Of a stretch of DNA of 64,000 bases, positions 1-9,758 are shown in pieces (position 1 is the first letter of the stretch; each line of letters begins with the position of its first letter). Under the pieces are notes generated by a model. It saw only the letters and a list, made by a program, of their open reading frames with translations, was not told the DNA's origin and did not search any database. A program made the position numbers and the translations under genes. Origin of the DNA: Prevotella sp. P5-50 (GTDB lineage: Bacteria > Bacteroidota > Bacteroidia > Bacteroidales > Bacteroidaceae); the NCBI RefSeq assembly GCF_002251295.1, contig NZ_NPJA01000015.1:105120-169119 (forward strand). The letters are read 5' to 3'.

Positions 1-1212
1 TTCTGCCAGTTGGTGGGCTTTGGTTAGTCGTTCAAAGCTATCTACCGATGCACCTTCCAGTCGGTCCAGTTCCTTGGCGTGTGGGGTGAGTATGATGCCT
101 TTGGGCAGCTGTTGCTTCCATGCGCGATGACTTGCCAGGATATTGATGGCATCTGCGTCAGCCACAATGGGGCAGGTGGCGCGTCGCAACTGTGCGATGA
201 ATGGTATGGCAGTAGCTTCGTTTTGTCCTATACCAGGTCCAATGCCCAGTGCTTGGAAGTTTTCTGTATCTACCGCTTCAGTGATGATAGTCTCTTCATG
301 GTCGAGCTGCAACACCGCTTCGGGCACTGCCACTTGCATGATCTGACAGTTCTTGCGTGGAGTATGAACCGTCACTTTTCCAGCGCCAGCACGCAGACAT
401 GCCTTGGTAGCGAGTATGGCAGCACCTGCCATGCCGTAACTTCCAGCCATAATCAGTGCGTGTCCCATCTGTCCCTTGTGGGCGAAAGGATTGCGTTCTT
501 TCAACAATGGCCTGACATCAGACTCTTCGATGACGGTGTAGTTGGCATCTATTTTACTGATACCCTCCTGACTCAGTCGAATGTCGAGTGTTCGCAATCG
601 GCCGATAAACTGTTGGTTTTCAGGGAAGAGAAACGAGAGTTTGGGTTGTTGCAGCGTCAGTGTGACCGATGCTCTGATGATGTTAGAGCTGACATTGTAG
701 GTATTGTCTTCACTCATCAAGCCAGAAGGCATGTCGATAGCCACGACCTCAGCCGGCGAAGCATTGATGTACTTCACCAGTGAGGCAAATCCACCCGCCA
801 GCGGTTTGTTGAGTCCCGACCCGAAAAGTCCGTCGATGACAAGCATTCCCTTCTCCAGTTGTGGCGGGTCGAACTCTTGTGTTACCTCTACAAATTTCTT
901 GATGTGCTTACATTCCTGCACTCTCCGTTTGTTGATCAGACAGTCGGGCGATAGTCTGCCTCTGATGTTGAAGAGAAAAACAGCCACTTGATACCCTTGC
1001 TCGCCGAGGAGTCGTGCCACGGCAAGCGCATCACCGCCGTTGTTGCCAGGGCCGGCAAAAACGACAACTTTCACTGAGCTGTCCCATGTATTGGCAATGG
1101 TTCTTGCCAATGTGGAAGCTGCTCTTTCCATCAGATCGATACTCTGAATGGGCTCATGCTCAATGGTATATCGGTCAAGCTCACGAATCTGAGCGCTTGT
1201 AAATATCTTCAT
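1..1212 (-). CDS. nnr: Bifunctional NAD(P)H-hydrate epimerase/dehydratase, 3' end beyond window
   Basis: This gene repairs NAD(P)HX: an N-terminal YjeF-type epimerase interconverts R and S forms and a C-terminal ribokinase-like dehydratase regenerates NAD(P)H. The window holds 404 codons of a protein usually about 500 residues long. Visible are the epimerase motif AGPGNNGGD near residue 54, a linker near residue 215, and the start of the dehydratase domain (HKGQMGHALIMAGSYGMAGA, then GIGPGIG). The C-terminal part with the catalytic Asp region lies outside the window. The ATG at 1212 follows a TAATTTTG promoter box by only seven bases, so the message may have almost no leader. It is divergent from hpt. 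Identification is firm. Confidence 0.93.
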   Translation of the reverse strand, partial: MKIFTSAQIRELDRYTIEHEPIQSIDLMERAASTLARTIANTWDSSVKVVVFAGPGNNGGDALAVARLLGEQGYQVAVFLFNIRGRLSPDCLINKRRVQECKHIKKFVEVTQEFDPPQLEKGMLVIDGLFGSGLNKPLAGGFASLVKYINASPAEVVAIDMPSGLMSEDNTYNVSSNIIRASVTLTLQQPKLSFLFPENQQFIGRLRTLDIRLSQEGISKIDANYTVIEESDVRPLLKERNPFAHKGQMGHALIMAGSYGMAGAAILATKACLRAGAGKVTVHTPRKNCQIMQVAVPEAVLQLDHEETIITEAVDTENFQALGIGPGIGQNEATAIPFIAQLRRATCPIVADADAINILASHRAWKQQLPKGIILTPHAKELDRLEGASVDSFERLTKAHQLAE

Positions 1213-1219
1213 TTCACTG

Positions 1220-1227
1220 CAAAATTA
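1220..1227 (-). promoter_or_regulatory. Bacteroidetes -7 box for nnr
   Basis: TAATTTTG on the minus strand matches the Bacteroidetes -7 consensus TAnnTTTG. It ends seven bases before the nnr ATG, which implies a very short or absent 5' leader. No clear -33 TTG is visible at the usual distance. Confidence 0.6.
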
Positions 1228-1271
1228 GCAAAAATATAGTAATATATAGTCATACTTTGCTGAAAATTTAG

Positions 1272-1279
1272 TAATTTTG
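1272..1279 (+). promoter_or_regulatory. Bacteroidetes -7 box for hpt operon
   Basis: TAATTTTG matches TAnnTTTG and would place the transcript start near 1285, giving a leader of about 20 bases to the hpt ATG at 1304. It rules out the in-frame TTG at 1277 as a start. No good -33 element is seen. Confidence 0.6.
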
Positions 1280-1303
1280 CAAGAAATTTTATATTTCTTA
1301 TAT

Positions 1304-1849
1304 ATGGGAGTCGTAAAGATCAAGGACAAAACATTCGAGACATCGATATCAGAATCGCAAATCAAACAACGCCTCAAGGAGCTCGGCAGCCAGATCAGTG
1401 CCGACCTGAAGGATGACAATCCGCTGTTTATGGCGGTGCTCAACGGATCGTTTATATTTGCCGCTGACCTATTGCGCGAGGTGACGATTCCCTGTGAAGT
1501 GACCTTTGTCAAGGTGGCAAGCTATGAAGGTACAGCCTCTACTGGTAAGGTGAAGCAGTTGATCGGTGTGAACCAAGACCTCACCGGACGCACAGTGGTT
1601 ATTGTGGAAGACATCATCGAGAGCGGTCTGACCATGCGCAGCATCCTCAACGAACTGCACGACCGCCATGCCGAGCGTGTGTTGATATGTACGCTGACGA
1701 TGAAACCCGACCGCTTGCAGGAGCAGCTCGATATTAACTATGTGGCATTCACCATCCCCAACGACTTCATTGTGGGCTATGGTTTGGATTATGACCAGCA
1801 AGGTCGTCAGTTGAAGGAAATTTACAAAGTAAAGACAGATAACGAGTAA
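1304..1849 (+). CDS. hpt: Hypoxanthine phosphoribosyltransferase
   Basis: The protein (181 aa) salvages hypoxanthine (and often guanine) to the nucleotide using PRPP. The PRPP-binding loop VVIVEDIIESGLT is visible about residues 103-115, and the family's flexible-loop region (KVASYEGT) lies before it. The ATG at 1304 is chosen because the promoter box overlaps the upstream in-frame TTG. It is the first gene of a run hpt-adk-obgE-pgeF, with adk 32 bases downstream; the first two both serve purine nucleotide metabolism. Length and motifs are normal for the family. Confidence 0.93.
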   Translation: MGVVKIKDKTFETSISESQIKQRLKELGSQISADLKDDNPLFMAVLNGSFIFAADLLREVTIPCEVTFVKVASYEGTASTGKVKQLIGVNQDLTGRTVVIVEDIIESGLTMRSILNELHDRHAERVLICTLTMKPDRLQEQLDINYVAFTIPNDFIVGYGLDYDQQGRQLKEIYKVKTDNE

Positions 1850-1881
1850 GGATAAACTTTTTAATTTTATTTGGAAAAGAA

Positions 1882-2454
1882 ATGAAGAATATTGTAATCT
1901 TCGGAGCTCCCGGCTCCGGTAAAGGAACACAGAGCGATTTGCTCATCGAGAAGTATGGCTTGGGTCATATCTCTACTGGCGATGTGCTTCGCAACGAGAT
2001 TAAAAACGGAACAGAGTTGGGCAAGACCGCTCAAAGCTATATTGAAAAGGGTGCGTTGATTCCCGACGAGCTGATGATTAGCATCCTTGCCAATGTGTAT
2101 GACTCATTTGGCAAAGATCACGCCGGAGTAATCTTCGACGGTTTCCCCCGCACCATTCCACAAGCTGAAGCACTGAAGAAAATGCTTGATGAGCGTGGAC
2201 ACAAGGTAGCAGCCATGATAGAACTCGACGTACCCGAAGAGGAGTTGATGACTCGACTCATCAAGCGCGGAAAGGAAAGTGGTCGTGCCGACGACAACGA
2301 GGAGACTATCAAGAAGCGCCTCGTAGTATATCATTCACAGACCATGCCCCTCGTAGAGTGGTATAAGAAGGAAGGCCTTCACCACCACATCGACGGACTT
2401 GGCACTCTGGATCGCATCTTCGGCGACATCCAGAAAGTAATCGATAATCTTTAA
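1882..2454 (+). CDS. adk: Adenylate kinase
   Basis: Adenylate kinase interconverts ATP + AMP with 2 ADP in the cytosol. The 190-residue protein begins with the P-loop GAPGSGKGT (residues 8-16), has the AMP-binding stretch ISTGDVLR, the motif [10 protein letters not shown] and the lid/NMP arginines ([10 protein letters not shown]). It is the short form without the zinc-finger lid. It sits between hpt and obgE, with 10 bases to the next ATG, and is surely co-transcribed. Confidence 0.97.
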   Translation: MKNIVIFGAPGSGKGTQSDLLIEKYGLGHISTGDVLRNEIKNGTELGKTAQSYIEKGALIPDELMISILANVYDSFGKDHAGVIFDGFPRTIPQAEALKKMLDERGHKVAAMIELDVPEEELMTRLIKRGKESGRADDNEETIKKRLVVYHSQTMPLVEWYKKEGLHHHIDGLGTLDRIFGDIQKVIDNL

Positions 2455-2464
2455 TACGACTGAT

Positions 2465-3637
2465 ATGCCGGAAAGCAATTTCGTTGACTATGTGAAAATC
2501 TGTTGCCGTTCGGGTAAAGGCGGACGTGGGTCTATGCACCTGCGCCATGTGAAATACAACCCTAACGGCGGCCCCGACGGGGGCGACGGAGGCAAGGGCG
2601 GAAGCATCATTCTGCGTGGCAACCACAACTATTGGACGTTGTTACACCTGAGATACGAGCGCCATATCTTCGCCGAACACGGCGGTAATGGCGGTCGCGA
2701 CAAGTGTCACGGCACCGACGGCAAGGATATCTACATCGACGTGCCCTGTGGCACGGTGGTCTATAATGCTGAAACCGGCAAATATGTCTGCGATGTAACC
2801 TACGACGGACAAGAGGTGATGCTCCTTAAAGGCGGTCGCGGCGGATTGGGTAACTATCAGTTCCGATCAGCCACCAACCAGGCTCCGCGCTATGCGCAGC
2901 CCGGTGAACCGATGCAGGAAATGACTGTGATCCTCGAACTGAAGTTGTTGGCAGATGTCGGCCTTGTCGGTTTTCCCAATGCCGGCAAATCCACACTGGT
3001 CTCAGCCTTGTCGAATGCCCGTCCGAAGATAGCCAATTATCCCTTCACCACGATGGAGCCCAGCCTCGGTATCGTGGGCTATCGCGACCACAAATCGTTT
3101 GTGATGGCAGATATTCCCGGTATCATTGAGGGAGCCAGCGAAGGCAAAGGACTCGGTTTGCGATTCCTCCGCCACATTGAGCGCAACTCACTATTGCTCT
3201 TTATGGTGCCTGGCGATACCGACGATATCAAGCGTGAATACGAGATACTGCTCAATGAATTGCGGCAGTTTAATCCCGATTTGATCGATAAGCACCGTGT
3301 GCTGGCGGTCACCAAGTGTGATTTGCTCGACGAGGAACTGATCGACATGTTGCGCGAGACTCTGCCCGACGATCTCCCCGTGGTATTCATATCGGCTGTT
3401 GCCAACCAAGGTCTTGACGAGCTCAAAGATGTGCTTTGGGCAGAACTCAACGACGAAAGCAATAAGTTGGCTACTGCCATCGGTGAAGAGAATATCGTAC
3501 ACCGCGACAAGGATATGTCGATGTTTGCACAGGAAATGGCGGATGAGGGCGAAGATGAAGATATCATCTACCTCGACGACGACGACCTTGAGGATGTTGA
3601 CGACCTTGAAGATTTTGAATACGAAGATGAAGAATAA
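2465..3637 (+). CDS. obgE: GTPase ObgE/CgtA
   Basis: ObgE is a ribosome-associated GTPase acting in 50S assembly and stringent control. The 390-residue protein has the glycine-rich Obg fold (about 1-160, with [13 protein letters not shown]), then a G domain with G1 [10 protein letters not shown]3 DIPG, G4 TKCD and G5 SAV. It ends in a strongly acidic tail of about 35 residues, common in Bacteroidetes Obg proteins. Its last 11 bases overlap the start of pgeF, so the two are probably translationally coupled. Confidence 0.97.
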   Translation: MPESNFVDYVKICCRSGKGGRGSMHLRHVKYNPNGGPDGGDGGKGGSIILRGNHNYWTLLHLRYERHIFAEHGGNGGRDKCHGTDGKDIYIDVPCGTVVYNAETGKYVCDVTYDGQEVMLLKGGRGGLGNYQFRSATNQAPRYAQPGEPMQEMTVILELKLLADVGLVGFPNAGKSTLVSALSNARPKIANYPFTTMEPSLGIVGYRDHKSFVMADIPGIIEGASEGKGLGLRFLRHIERNSLLLFMVPGDTDDIKREYEILLNELRQFNPDLIDKHRVLAVTKCDLLDEELIDMLRETLPDDLPVVFISAVANQGLDELKDVLWAELNDESNKLATAIGEENIVHRDKDMSMFAQEMADEGEDEDIIYLDDDDLEDVDDLEDFEYEDEE

Positions 3638-4424
3638 TCTGCCCCAGTGGCACGATTACGATATGGGAAACGGCGTGATTGCCTTCAGCACCACCAGAAA
3701 AGGTGGATGCAGCGAGGGCAATTACGCCGCTTTTAATATCAATAGATATTGTGGCGACGACCCTGCCCACATCGAAGCCAACCGCACAGCGCTCTGCCAA
3801 CGCCTTGGCATCGGTATGGCGCAACTCGTAGTGCCCCACCAGGTGCATGCTGCCGAGGTCAAACAGATAGGCCGCGACTTTACCGAACAGCCTGCTGTGG
3901 TGCGTGACGAACTGACAGACGGTTTCGATGCGGTGATGACCGATGTGCCGGGCATCTGTGTTGGCGTGTCAACAGCCGATTGCATTCCCGTGTTGATCTA
4001 TGATGCGGCACACCATGCCGTATGTGCTGTCCATGCCGGATGGCGTGGCACCGTACAGCGTATTGTGGTCAAAGCCATTGAACGCATGCGTGCTGCTTAC
4101 GGTACACAACCTTCTGAGCTTACCGCAGCAATAGGTCCTGGTATCAGTATCGACCATTTTGAAGTGGGCGATGAGGTCTATCAGCAGTTTGTTGATGCTG
4201 GCTTTGAGATGGAACCAATCAGCCGGCGATACCAGAAATGGCATATTGATCTGCCCGAATGTAATCGCCGCCAGTTGATCCAACTTGGTGTTGCCCCTCA
4301 GTGCATCATCTCTTCAGGCATTTGCACTTATGCGCAGTCGGATATGTATTTCTCTGCGCGCCACCTTGGAATAGACAGTGGTAGGATATACAACGGCATC
4401 ATGCTGACTCCCCATCGCGATTGA
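3627..4424 (+). CDS. pgeF: YfiH/PgeF family multicopper-oxidase-like (laccase domain) protein
   Basis: The protein (265 aa) belongs to the DUF152/YfiH family, described as a peptidoglycan editing factor and, for several members, as a purine nucleoside phosphorylase/adenosine deaminase. The metal-site motifs are visible: HQVHAAE near residue 71, STADCIPVL near 116 and HAGWRGT near 135. The ATG at 3627 overlaps the end of obgE, and the protein then starts [12 protein letters not shown], typical of the family. A longer upstream reading frame would run through obgE and is rejected. As the last gene of the operon it fits either purine salvage or cell-wall quality control. Confidence 0.88.
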   Translation: MKNNLPQWHDYDMGNGVIAFSTTRKGGCSEGNYAAFNINRYCGDDPAHIEANRTALCQRLGIGMAQLVVPHQVHAAEVKQIGRDFTEQPAVVRDELTDGFDAVMTDVPGICVGVSTADCIPVLIYDAAHHAVCAVHAGWRGTVQRIVVKAIERMRAAYGTQPSELTAAIGPGISIDHFEVGDEVYQQFVDAGFEMEPISRRYQKWHIDLPECNRRQLIQLGVAPQCIISSGICTYAQSDMYFSARHLGIDSGRIYNGIMLTPHRD

Positions 4425-4536
4425 CGGTGAAGGGGCATGCTGTTGCGATTGATATAGTCGGTTTCTGCGTGTGTTTTTTGAGTATCGTTGAAACCGCAAA
4501 GTATCAGGCATTTACACCATTTGAAACGGTCTGCTT

Positions 4537-4745
4537 GCTTGCAAATTCAATGAATTTGCTGAGTAAAATCAATGAATTTGGTCTGCAATTTCAATGAATT
4601 TGCTGAGGAAAATAAATTGATTTGCTAAGGAAAGTAAATTGATTTGCTAAGGAAAGTAAATTGATTTGCTGAGGAAAACAAATTGATTTGCTGAGGAAAA
4701 TAAATTGATTTGCTGAGGAAAACAAATTGATTTGCAATGGCAGGT
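4537..4745. repeat. 22-bp tandem array built from two alternating 11-mers
   Basis: Nine copies of an 11-mer (CAATGAATTTG three times, then AAATTGATTTG six times) recur exactly every 22 bases from 4548 to 4734. They are separated by a second 11-mer, CTGAGGAAAAY or CTAAGGAAAGT; one spacer (4581-4591, GTCTGCAATTT) is divergent. The array fills most of the 358-base gap between the convergent pgeF and CapA-like genes. No open reading frame of note crosses it. The bases 4425-4536 before it hold nothing I recognise. Its function is unknown. Confidence 0.9.
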
Positions 4746-4782
4746 GATAATTGCAAGGGAGGAATGAGGTATCGGCTGGTGG

Positions 4783-5844
4783 TCAAATGGTGGTCAGAGA
4801 ACGTCGTGTGTAACGTATCAGTCCGATGTTTCCACGCAAATCTATCCAGGCATCACTATGTGGGAAATCGGTTTCGGATAGTGCTTTCATCTGGTGTGCC
4901 ACCAAGAAACGCTTACCATCTTGCTTGCGCGGACCTGCGCCGTAGATTTGTATGAACGAATAGATGCGACCTTTTTGAAATCTGCCCTTGTGGTCGATTG
5001 TCACCGTCACTATAGGTGCGTAGCCAGAAACACCTTGCAGACTGATGCCGAAGGGTGTGCAGAAATTGCCCAGACTGTAGGCAATGAACCGTCCTTTATA
5101 GACTTCAATGCCCCTAACCACATGCGGACCGTGACCATAAACCACGTCGGCACCGTGGTCAATGCAGTAGTGTGCCAGTTGGCGCAATGCTCCACGACGC
5201 TCGCCCAGAAAGCCCTCCATGCCGTTGGGTACATGACTCTGTGCCGTCCCCTCGGCTCCACCGTGGAACGAAACGATGATGATGTCGCACTGTTGGCGCA
5301 GCTGTTTCAACAGTTTACCCACTTTCTTCAGGTCGAGATGACTGACTGTATAGCTGTTGTGACCTAAGGCGCAGAGACCGATGCGCACACCTTGGCGCAT
5401 GACAACGGCTGTTTCCGATCGTCCGGCAATGCCTGCAAAGGCGATGCCCTGCTGTCGCAAAGCGTGCTCGGTGGATATGACTCCCTCTATGCCGAAGTCG
5501 AAACTATGGTTGTTTGCCATGCTCACAAAGTCGTAGCCGGCATCTTTCAGCCACCAGGCGTAGCTTGTTGGTGTGCGAAAAGCATAGTTGTTGGCTTTGC
5601 CCTCCTTGCGTGTTTCACCCTTGTCGCATAGTGTTCCTTCAAGATTGCCCACTGCCAAGTCGGCTTGCCTGAGGATGTCGCGTGTGTCGCGAAACAGGTA
5701 TTTGCCATCCCTCCACGGTAGTCGTGGTGTGGGATAGGTGGTGCCCATCATGATATCTCCCGTAAGAGCGATGGTCAGTGAAGCAGAAAGGCAGGTCAAA
5801 GAATGACCTGCCCATATAGTAAGAGTGAGTAATAATCGGAACAT
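4783..5844 (-). CDS. CapA-family metallophosphatase-like protein
   Basis: The 353-residue protein has the PGA_cap (CapA) fold, related to calcineurin-like phosphatases. CapA of Bacillus works in poly-gamma-glutamate export, but in Bacteroidetes such genes usually stand without the other cap genes, and their substrate is unknown. Motifs are LTGDIMMG (28-35), NLEGTLCDKGE, MANNHSFDFG, SFHGGAEG and YGHGPHVVRG. Residues 1-22 look like a signal peptide ending LSA, so it is probably periplasmic or surface-exposed. It follows the NlpC/P60 gene by 10 bases and is the last gene of an envelope operon that starts at 7406. Confidence 0.82.
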   Translation of the reverse strand: MFRLLLTLTIWAGHSLTCLSASLTIALTGDIMMGTTYPTPRLPWRDGKYLFRDTRDILRQADLAVGNLEGTLCDKGETRKEGKANNYAFRTPTSYAWWLKDAGYDFVSMANNHSFDFGIEGVISTEHALRQQGIAFAGIAGRSETAVVMRQGVRIGLCALGHNSYTVSHLDLKKVGKLLKQLRQQCDIIIVSFHGGAEGTAQSHVPNGMEGFLGERRGALRQLAHYCIDHGADVVYGHGPHVVRGIEVYKGRFIAYSLGNFCTPFGISLQGVSGYAPIVTVTIDHKGRFQKGRIYSFIQIYGAGPRKQDGKRFLVAHQMKALSETDFPHSDAWIDLRGNIGLIRYTRRSLTTI

Positions 5845-5854
5845 GAAGATGCTG

Positions 5855-6424
5855 TTACTTCGCCACGCGGCGTGCGCCTACATAGCGGCGATTATAGTAG
5901 CCTTCGGTAGAACTGCTGATTTTCACACCTTCGTTGGTGCTGGCGTGGATAAAGGTGAAGGTGTTGTTGATGGGATCATAGTCCATCACAATACCTACGT
6001 GACCTACACCGCGTCCGGAGCGAGGACTGGTGAAGAACACCAAGTCGCCACGTTGCATCTCCCAGCGCTTGATGGGGATGTTGCGTGCATACTGGTCGCG
6101 CGACGAACTGCCGATGTTGATATCGTGTTGTCCAAACACATAGCTGGTGAAACCAGAGCAGTCGAAGGCGTAAGGGCCTTTGCTTCCGCTGCGATAGCGT
6201 GTGCCGATGAGAGCTGTGGCCTGATCCATGATGCTGTTTGAAGTGGCAAATGTTGCCGTACCGTCATAATCATCGGTATATAAGAAGTCGAAATTCTCTA
6301 TCTCTTCATAGACAGTTTCGGTACGTTGGGTCTTTCTTGTCTTCTTTCTCTTGCCTTTTGCCCATGTCATATCCACAGAGGACAGCAACACAAGCATGAT
6401 GCATAGTAGAATTTTCTGTTTCAT
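5855..6424 (-). CDS. NlpC/P60 family peptidase, exported
   Basis: A 189-residue C40 endopeptidase, likely cutting peptidoglycan stem peptides. It has a signal peptide (1-22, ending TWA), a basic stretch, and an NlpC/P60 domain with the catalytic Cys in FDCSGF (near residue 88), His in GVGHVGIVMD (near 141) and a third polar residue in FIHAST. The size is that of a minimal secreted hydrolase without SH3 domains. It lies between the M23/LysM gene and the CapA-like gene on the same strand, suggesting a shared wall-remodelling role. Confidence 0.88.
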   Translation of the reverse strand: MKQKILLCIMLVLLSSVDMTWAKGKRKKTRKTQRTETVYEEIENFDFLYTDDYDGTATFATSNSIMDQATALIGTRYRSGSKGPYAFDCSGFTSYVFGQHDINIGSSSRDQYARNIPIKRWEMQRGDLVFFTSPRSGRGVGHVGIVMDYDPINNTFTFIHASTNEGVKISSSTEGYYNRRYVGARRVAK

Positions 6425-6452
6425 TTTCTTTAGTTTAGGTTATTTGGTTGGT

Positions 6453-7406
6453 TTAGTTATATTTCAGGATTTGACCTGGTCTGAGTCTGGTGCTCTTGCT
6501 GATGTGATTCAGTTTGCAGATGGCATCAACAGATGTACCGCGCTTGCGAGCGATAGAATAGAGCGATTCACCCTTTGATACTTTGTGGAAACGAGCTGCT
6601 GCAGAGCGGCTGCTTGTGGCCTTCTGGCGTGCAGCAGGAGTGCTGTTGTCAGCCAAATCGAGGTCGTCGCCATATGACCTGCCGCCGGCTACACCACGCA
6701 GACGGGTAGCTTCTGCCGACTCGCGATTGTAGGTAGATTTGCGGAATACATAGTAGTCGTCAACCACGTCTTGGTTTCTGAAGTCGAACATCAGGGCAGG
6801 GTTGAGTGCTATGCCACACAGACGCGTCTCGAAGTGGAGGTGTGAACCAGTGCTGCGTCCGGTGTTTCCGCCCAGTCCGATGGGATCTCCGGCACGCACC
6901 TCTTGGTTTTCAGCCACCAATTGTGCAGACATGTGACCGTAGATGGTTTCCAGTCCGTTGTTGTGTCTGATGACTACGTATTTTCCGTAGCCACGTCCTT
7001 CGTAGCGCACGATGCGCACCTTGCCACTGAAGGCAGCGCGGATGGTATCGCCGATATATACTTTGATGTCCAGTCCCTTATGTTGGCGTCCCCAACGCGA
7101 ACCGAAGTTGCTGGTGATAACGCGGTTGGTGGTGGGCATGCAGAAGTTGCGCAGGTTGATGCGGAAAGTGTCGGGGAGGTTGGTTGCTTTATGGGCATAT
7201 CTGTTATCCCAGTCGTTATAGAGGTCGGCAGCCGGTGATTCATAGCTCTCTGCCTGAATGAGGCGACGGAGAGCCATGCTATCTACTGCTTTCATCTTTC
7301 TGTCTATAGGGGCCTGACGTGCCAACAAATCCTGTCCCATCGTCGGGAGAGTACATACGGTTGCAACGGTTAGGAATGCTATTTTCTTTAGATTTTTAAA
7401 AAACAT
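6453..7406 (-). CDS. M23 family metallopeptidase with C-terminal LysM
   Basis: The 317-residue protein is a LytM-type peptidoglycan hydrolase or activator. After a signal peptide (about 1-24) comes an M23 domain with Zn-ligand motifs HKGLD, YGHMS and GSHLHFE, then a low-complexity linker and a C-terminal LysM (KVSKGESLYSIARKRG to LRPGQILKY) for glycan binding. All the usual zinc ligands appear present. The ATG at 7406 is chosen because a TAACTTTG promoter box lies at 7461-7468, so longer versions cannot be transcribed. It starts the operon M23-NlpC-CapA. Confidence 0.88.
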   Translation of the reverse strand: MFFKNLKKIAFLTVATVCTLPTMGQDLLARQAPIDRKMKAVDSMALRRLIQAESYESPAADLYNDWDNRYAHKATNLPDTFRINLRNFCMPTTNRVITSNFGSRWGRQHKGLDIKVYIGDTIRAAFSGKVRIVRYEGRGYGKYVVIRHNNGLETIYGHMSAQLVAENQEVRAGDPIGLGGNTGRSTGSHLHFETRLCGIALNPALMFDFRNQDVVDDYYVFRKSTYNRESAEATRLRGVAGGRSYGDDLDLADNSTPAARQKATSSRSAAARFHKVSKGESLYSIARKRGTSVDAICKLNHISKSTRLRPGQILKYN

Positions 7407-7460
7407 AATTATTCTTTTCGGTTCGTATTCTCGTTCGGTTTCAATAAAAACAGAACGATG

Positions 7461-7468
7461 CAAAGTTA
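7461..7468 (-). promoter_or_regulatory. Promoter -7 box for M23-NlpC-CapA operon
   Basis: TAACTTTG on the minus strand fits TAnnTTTG. It would start a leader of about 50 bases before the ATG at 7406. A perfect 12-bp inverted repeat lies 21 bases further upstream. Confidence 0.65.
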
Positions 7469-7488
7469 CGAAATTATTTCTAAAATCG

Positions 7489-7529
7489 GTAAAGTGTTAA
7501 CACTATTTGTGTGTAATTTAACACTTTAC
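7489..7529. repeat. Perfect 12-bp inverted repeat upstream of M23 operon promoter
   Basis: GTAAAGTGTTAA (7489-7500) and TTAACACTTTAC (7518-7529) are exact inverse copies with a 17-base loop. The left arm contributes to the 10-bp palindrome GTGTTAACAC. The repeat covers the place where a -33 element would lie for the M23 promoter and is about 130 bases past the recG stop. No T tract follows it on the minus strand, so an operator is at least as likely as a recG terminator. Confidence 0.6.
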
Positions 7530-7658
7530 GTAGCGGATTTTGCCTTTTTTTTGATTTGTCGCAGGTAGTCTTTTGTCTGTTTTTGCCCTCGTTTTTATGG
7601 GACGATCGTGCATTTTCTATGGGAAAAATAGATTTTCCCAGTTCGTTTTCCCCACTTT

Positions 7659-9758
7659 TTACGAGATGGCAGACCAGTTGATATTGGTCTTGCGAAGTTG
7701 GCGCAGACGGTCCCAAAGCATGTGGTAGCGCTCCGACTGACAGGTGGGGTCTGCGTCGATGATGCGTTGTGCCTCGTCGCGTGCCATCTGTACAATCTGT
7801 CCGTCGCGTGCGATATCGGCAATTTTGAGGTCGAAAGCCATGCCGCTCTGCTGTGTTCCCTCCAGATCGCCCGGTCCACGCAGTTTCAAGTCGGCTTCGG
7901 CAATGCGGAAACCATCGTTGGTCTCACACATGATGTCTATGCGTTTGCGCGTCTCTTCAGCCAGTTTGGGTGAGGTCACAAGGATGCAGTAGCTCTGTTC
8001 GGCACCTCTGCCCACACGTCCGCGCAGTTGGTGGAGCTGGCTGAGTCCGAAGCGTTGCGCCTCCATGATGACCATCACCGAGGCATTGGGCACGTTGACT
8101 CCCACCTCAATCACGGTCGTTGCCACGAGCATCTGTGTCTCACCGCGTGCAAAGCGCTGCATCTCTTCGTCTTTCTCCTTGGCTTTCATCTTGCCGTGTA
8201 CCTTGCTCAGTCGGTATTCCGGAAACACCTGACACAGCGTGGCATAGCCATCTTCCAGGCTTTTCAAGTCGATGCGCTCGCTCTCTTCGATAAGCGGAAA
8301 GACCACATAGACCTGTCGTCCCTGTTGCATCTGCTTGCGCAGTCCATCGTAGAGCGATGGTATTCGGCTGTCGAAGGCATGGGTGGTGACCACGGGCTTG
8401 CGTCCTGGCGGCAGTTCATCGATGATGCTGACATCGAGATCGCCGTAGAGTGTCATAGCCAGGGTGCGGGGAATGGGTGTGGCTGTCATTACGAGGATAT
8501 GTGGCGGATTGTCGCTTTTGCTCCATAGTTTGGCGCGTTGTGCCACACCGAAACGGTGTTGTTCATCGACCACCACCATGCCCAGTCGTGCAAACTGTAC
8601 TGTGTCTTCTATCACGGCATGGGTGCCCACGAGAATCTGCAACGTCCCGTCAGCCAGATCGTTGAGCACTTGTTCTCGCCGTTTGCCTTTCACCATACCC
8701 GTCAGCAGTCCGACGCTGATGTCCATGCCCTCAAGAAAGCTGCTGATGGTGCGCAGGTGTTGTTCGGCAAGAATCTCGGTTGGCGCCATGATACAGGCTT
8801 GATAGCCATTGTCGAGTGCCATCAGCATGGTCATGAGTGCCACCAGTGTCTTGCCCGAACCCACGTCGCCTTGTAGCAACCGATTCATCTGTCTGCCCGA
8901 AGCAGTGTCTTTGCGTATCTCACGGAGCACTCGTTTCTGTGCTTCGGTCAGTTGGAAGGGCAGGTGGTTGTGGTAGAAACCGTTGAAGCACTCGCCGATA
9001 TGCGAGAAAACATAGCCGCGGTATTTGCGCCGATGATCGCTCGCGTACCTTAATATATTAAGCTGAACGTAGAAAAGTTCTTCAAATTTGAGTCGCAGCC
9101 GTGCGCGTTCCAGTTCTTTGGCATTGTGCGGATAGTGAATCTGTCGCAACGCCTCGTCTCGGCTGATGAGGTGGTTGGGGCGCGTGATGAAGTCGGGTAG
9201 TGTCTCGGCAATAGGCTGCTTGAGCAAATCGAGTAGTGTTTTGGTCATCTTGTCGAGCGCCCGTGAGTTCAACCCACGTTTCTTCATCTTCTCTGTCGTA
9301 TTGTAGTAGGGTTGCATCCCCATATCCGAGAGTTGGATGTTTTCGGCAGGTTCAAGGTCAGGATGCACCACCTGTACCCTGCCGTTATATATGGTGGGTC
9401 GCCCGAAAACGATGTATGGAATGCCCGTTTTGTAGCGTTTGGGCACATCCTTGGCATAGTTGAACCAGGTAAGGTCCATCACGCCCGTGCCATCGGAAAG
9501 GTGAGCCACTACGCGCGTCTTGCGGTGTCCCATGTCAAACGACTCGAAACTGAGTATTCTGCCGCATACTTGGACAAACGGCATGTCGCCCGTCAGTTCG
9601 TGGATGGTATAGATTCTACTTCTGTCGATATGTTTGTAGGGGTAATATTGCAACAGGTCGCCAAGGGTATTGATGCCCAGTTCTTCGCTAAGCACCTTTT
9701 TGCGGTTGGGTCCAACCCCCGCCATATACTGGATATCCTGTTGCAGTATGTCGGTCAT
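7659..9758 (-). CDS. recG: ATP-dependent DNA helicase RecG
   Basis: RecG (699 aa) reverses stalled forks and processes Holliday junctions and R-loops. The N-terminal wedge/OB region ([10 protein letters not shown]) is followed by helicase motifs: Walker A GDVGSGKT near residue 296, [22 protein letters not shown] and the C-terminal motif [12 protein letters not shown]. The length is normal. Its start overlaps the ispD stop by four bases (ATGA type), so recG, ispD and the DJ-1 gene upstream form one operon. Confidence 0.97.
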   Translation of the reverse strand: MTDILQQDIQYMAGVGPNRKKVLSEELGINTLGDLLQYYPYKHIDRSRIYTIHELTGDMPFVQVCGRILSFESFDMGHRKTRVVAHLSDGTGVMDLTWFNYAKDVPKRYKTGIPYIVFGRPTIYNGRVQVVHPDLEPAENIQLSDMGMQPYYNTTEKMKKRGLNSRALDKMTKTLLDLLKQPIAETLPDFITRPNHLISRDEALRQIHYPHNAKELERARLRLKFEELFYVQLNILRYASDHRRKYRGYVFSHIGECFNGFYHNHLPFQLTEAQKRVLREIRKDTASGRQMNRLLQGDVGSGKTLVALMTMLMALDNGYQACIMAPTEILAEQHLRTISSFLEGMDISVGLLTGMVKGKRREQVLNDLADGTLQILVGTHAVIEDTVQFARLGMVVVDEQHRFGVAQRAKLWSKSDNPPHILVMTATPIPRTLAMTLYGDLDVSIIDELPPGRKPVVTTHAFDSRIPSLYDGLRKQMQQGRQVYVVFPLIEESERIDLKSLEDGYATLCQVFPEYRLSKVHGKMKAKEKDEEMQRFARGETQMLVATTVIEVGVNVPNASVMVIMEAQRFGLSQLHQLRGRVGRGAEQSYCILVTSPKLAEETRKRIDIMCETNDGFRIAEADLKLRGPGDLEGTQQSGMAFDLKIADIARDGQIVQMARDEAQRIIDADPTCQSERYHMLWDRLRQLRKTNINWSAIS

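Noticed and set aside
3399..3626. A longer N-terminus for the YfiH/PgeF protein
   Set aside because: The extra 76 residues are the obgE acidic tail read in another frame; the family N-terminus starts at 3627.
4537..4745. CRISPR array
   Set aside because: The 22-base units have no unique spacers; the intervening 11-mers are themselves repeated, and no cas genes are in view.
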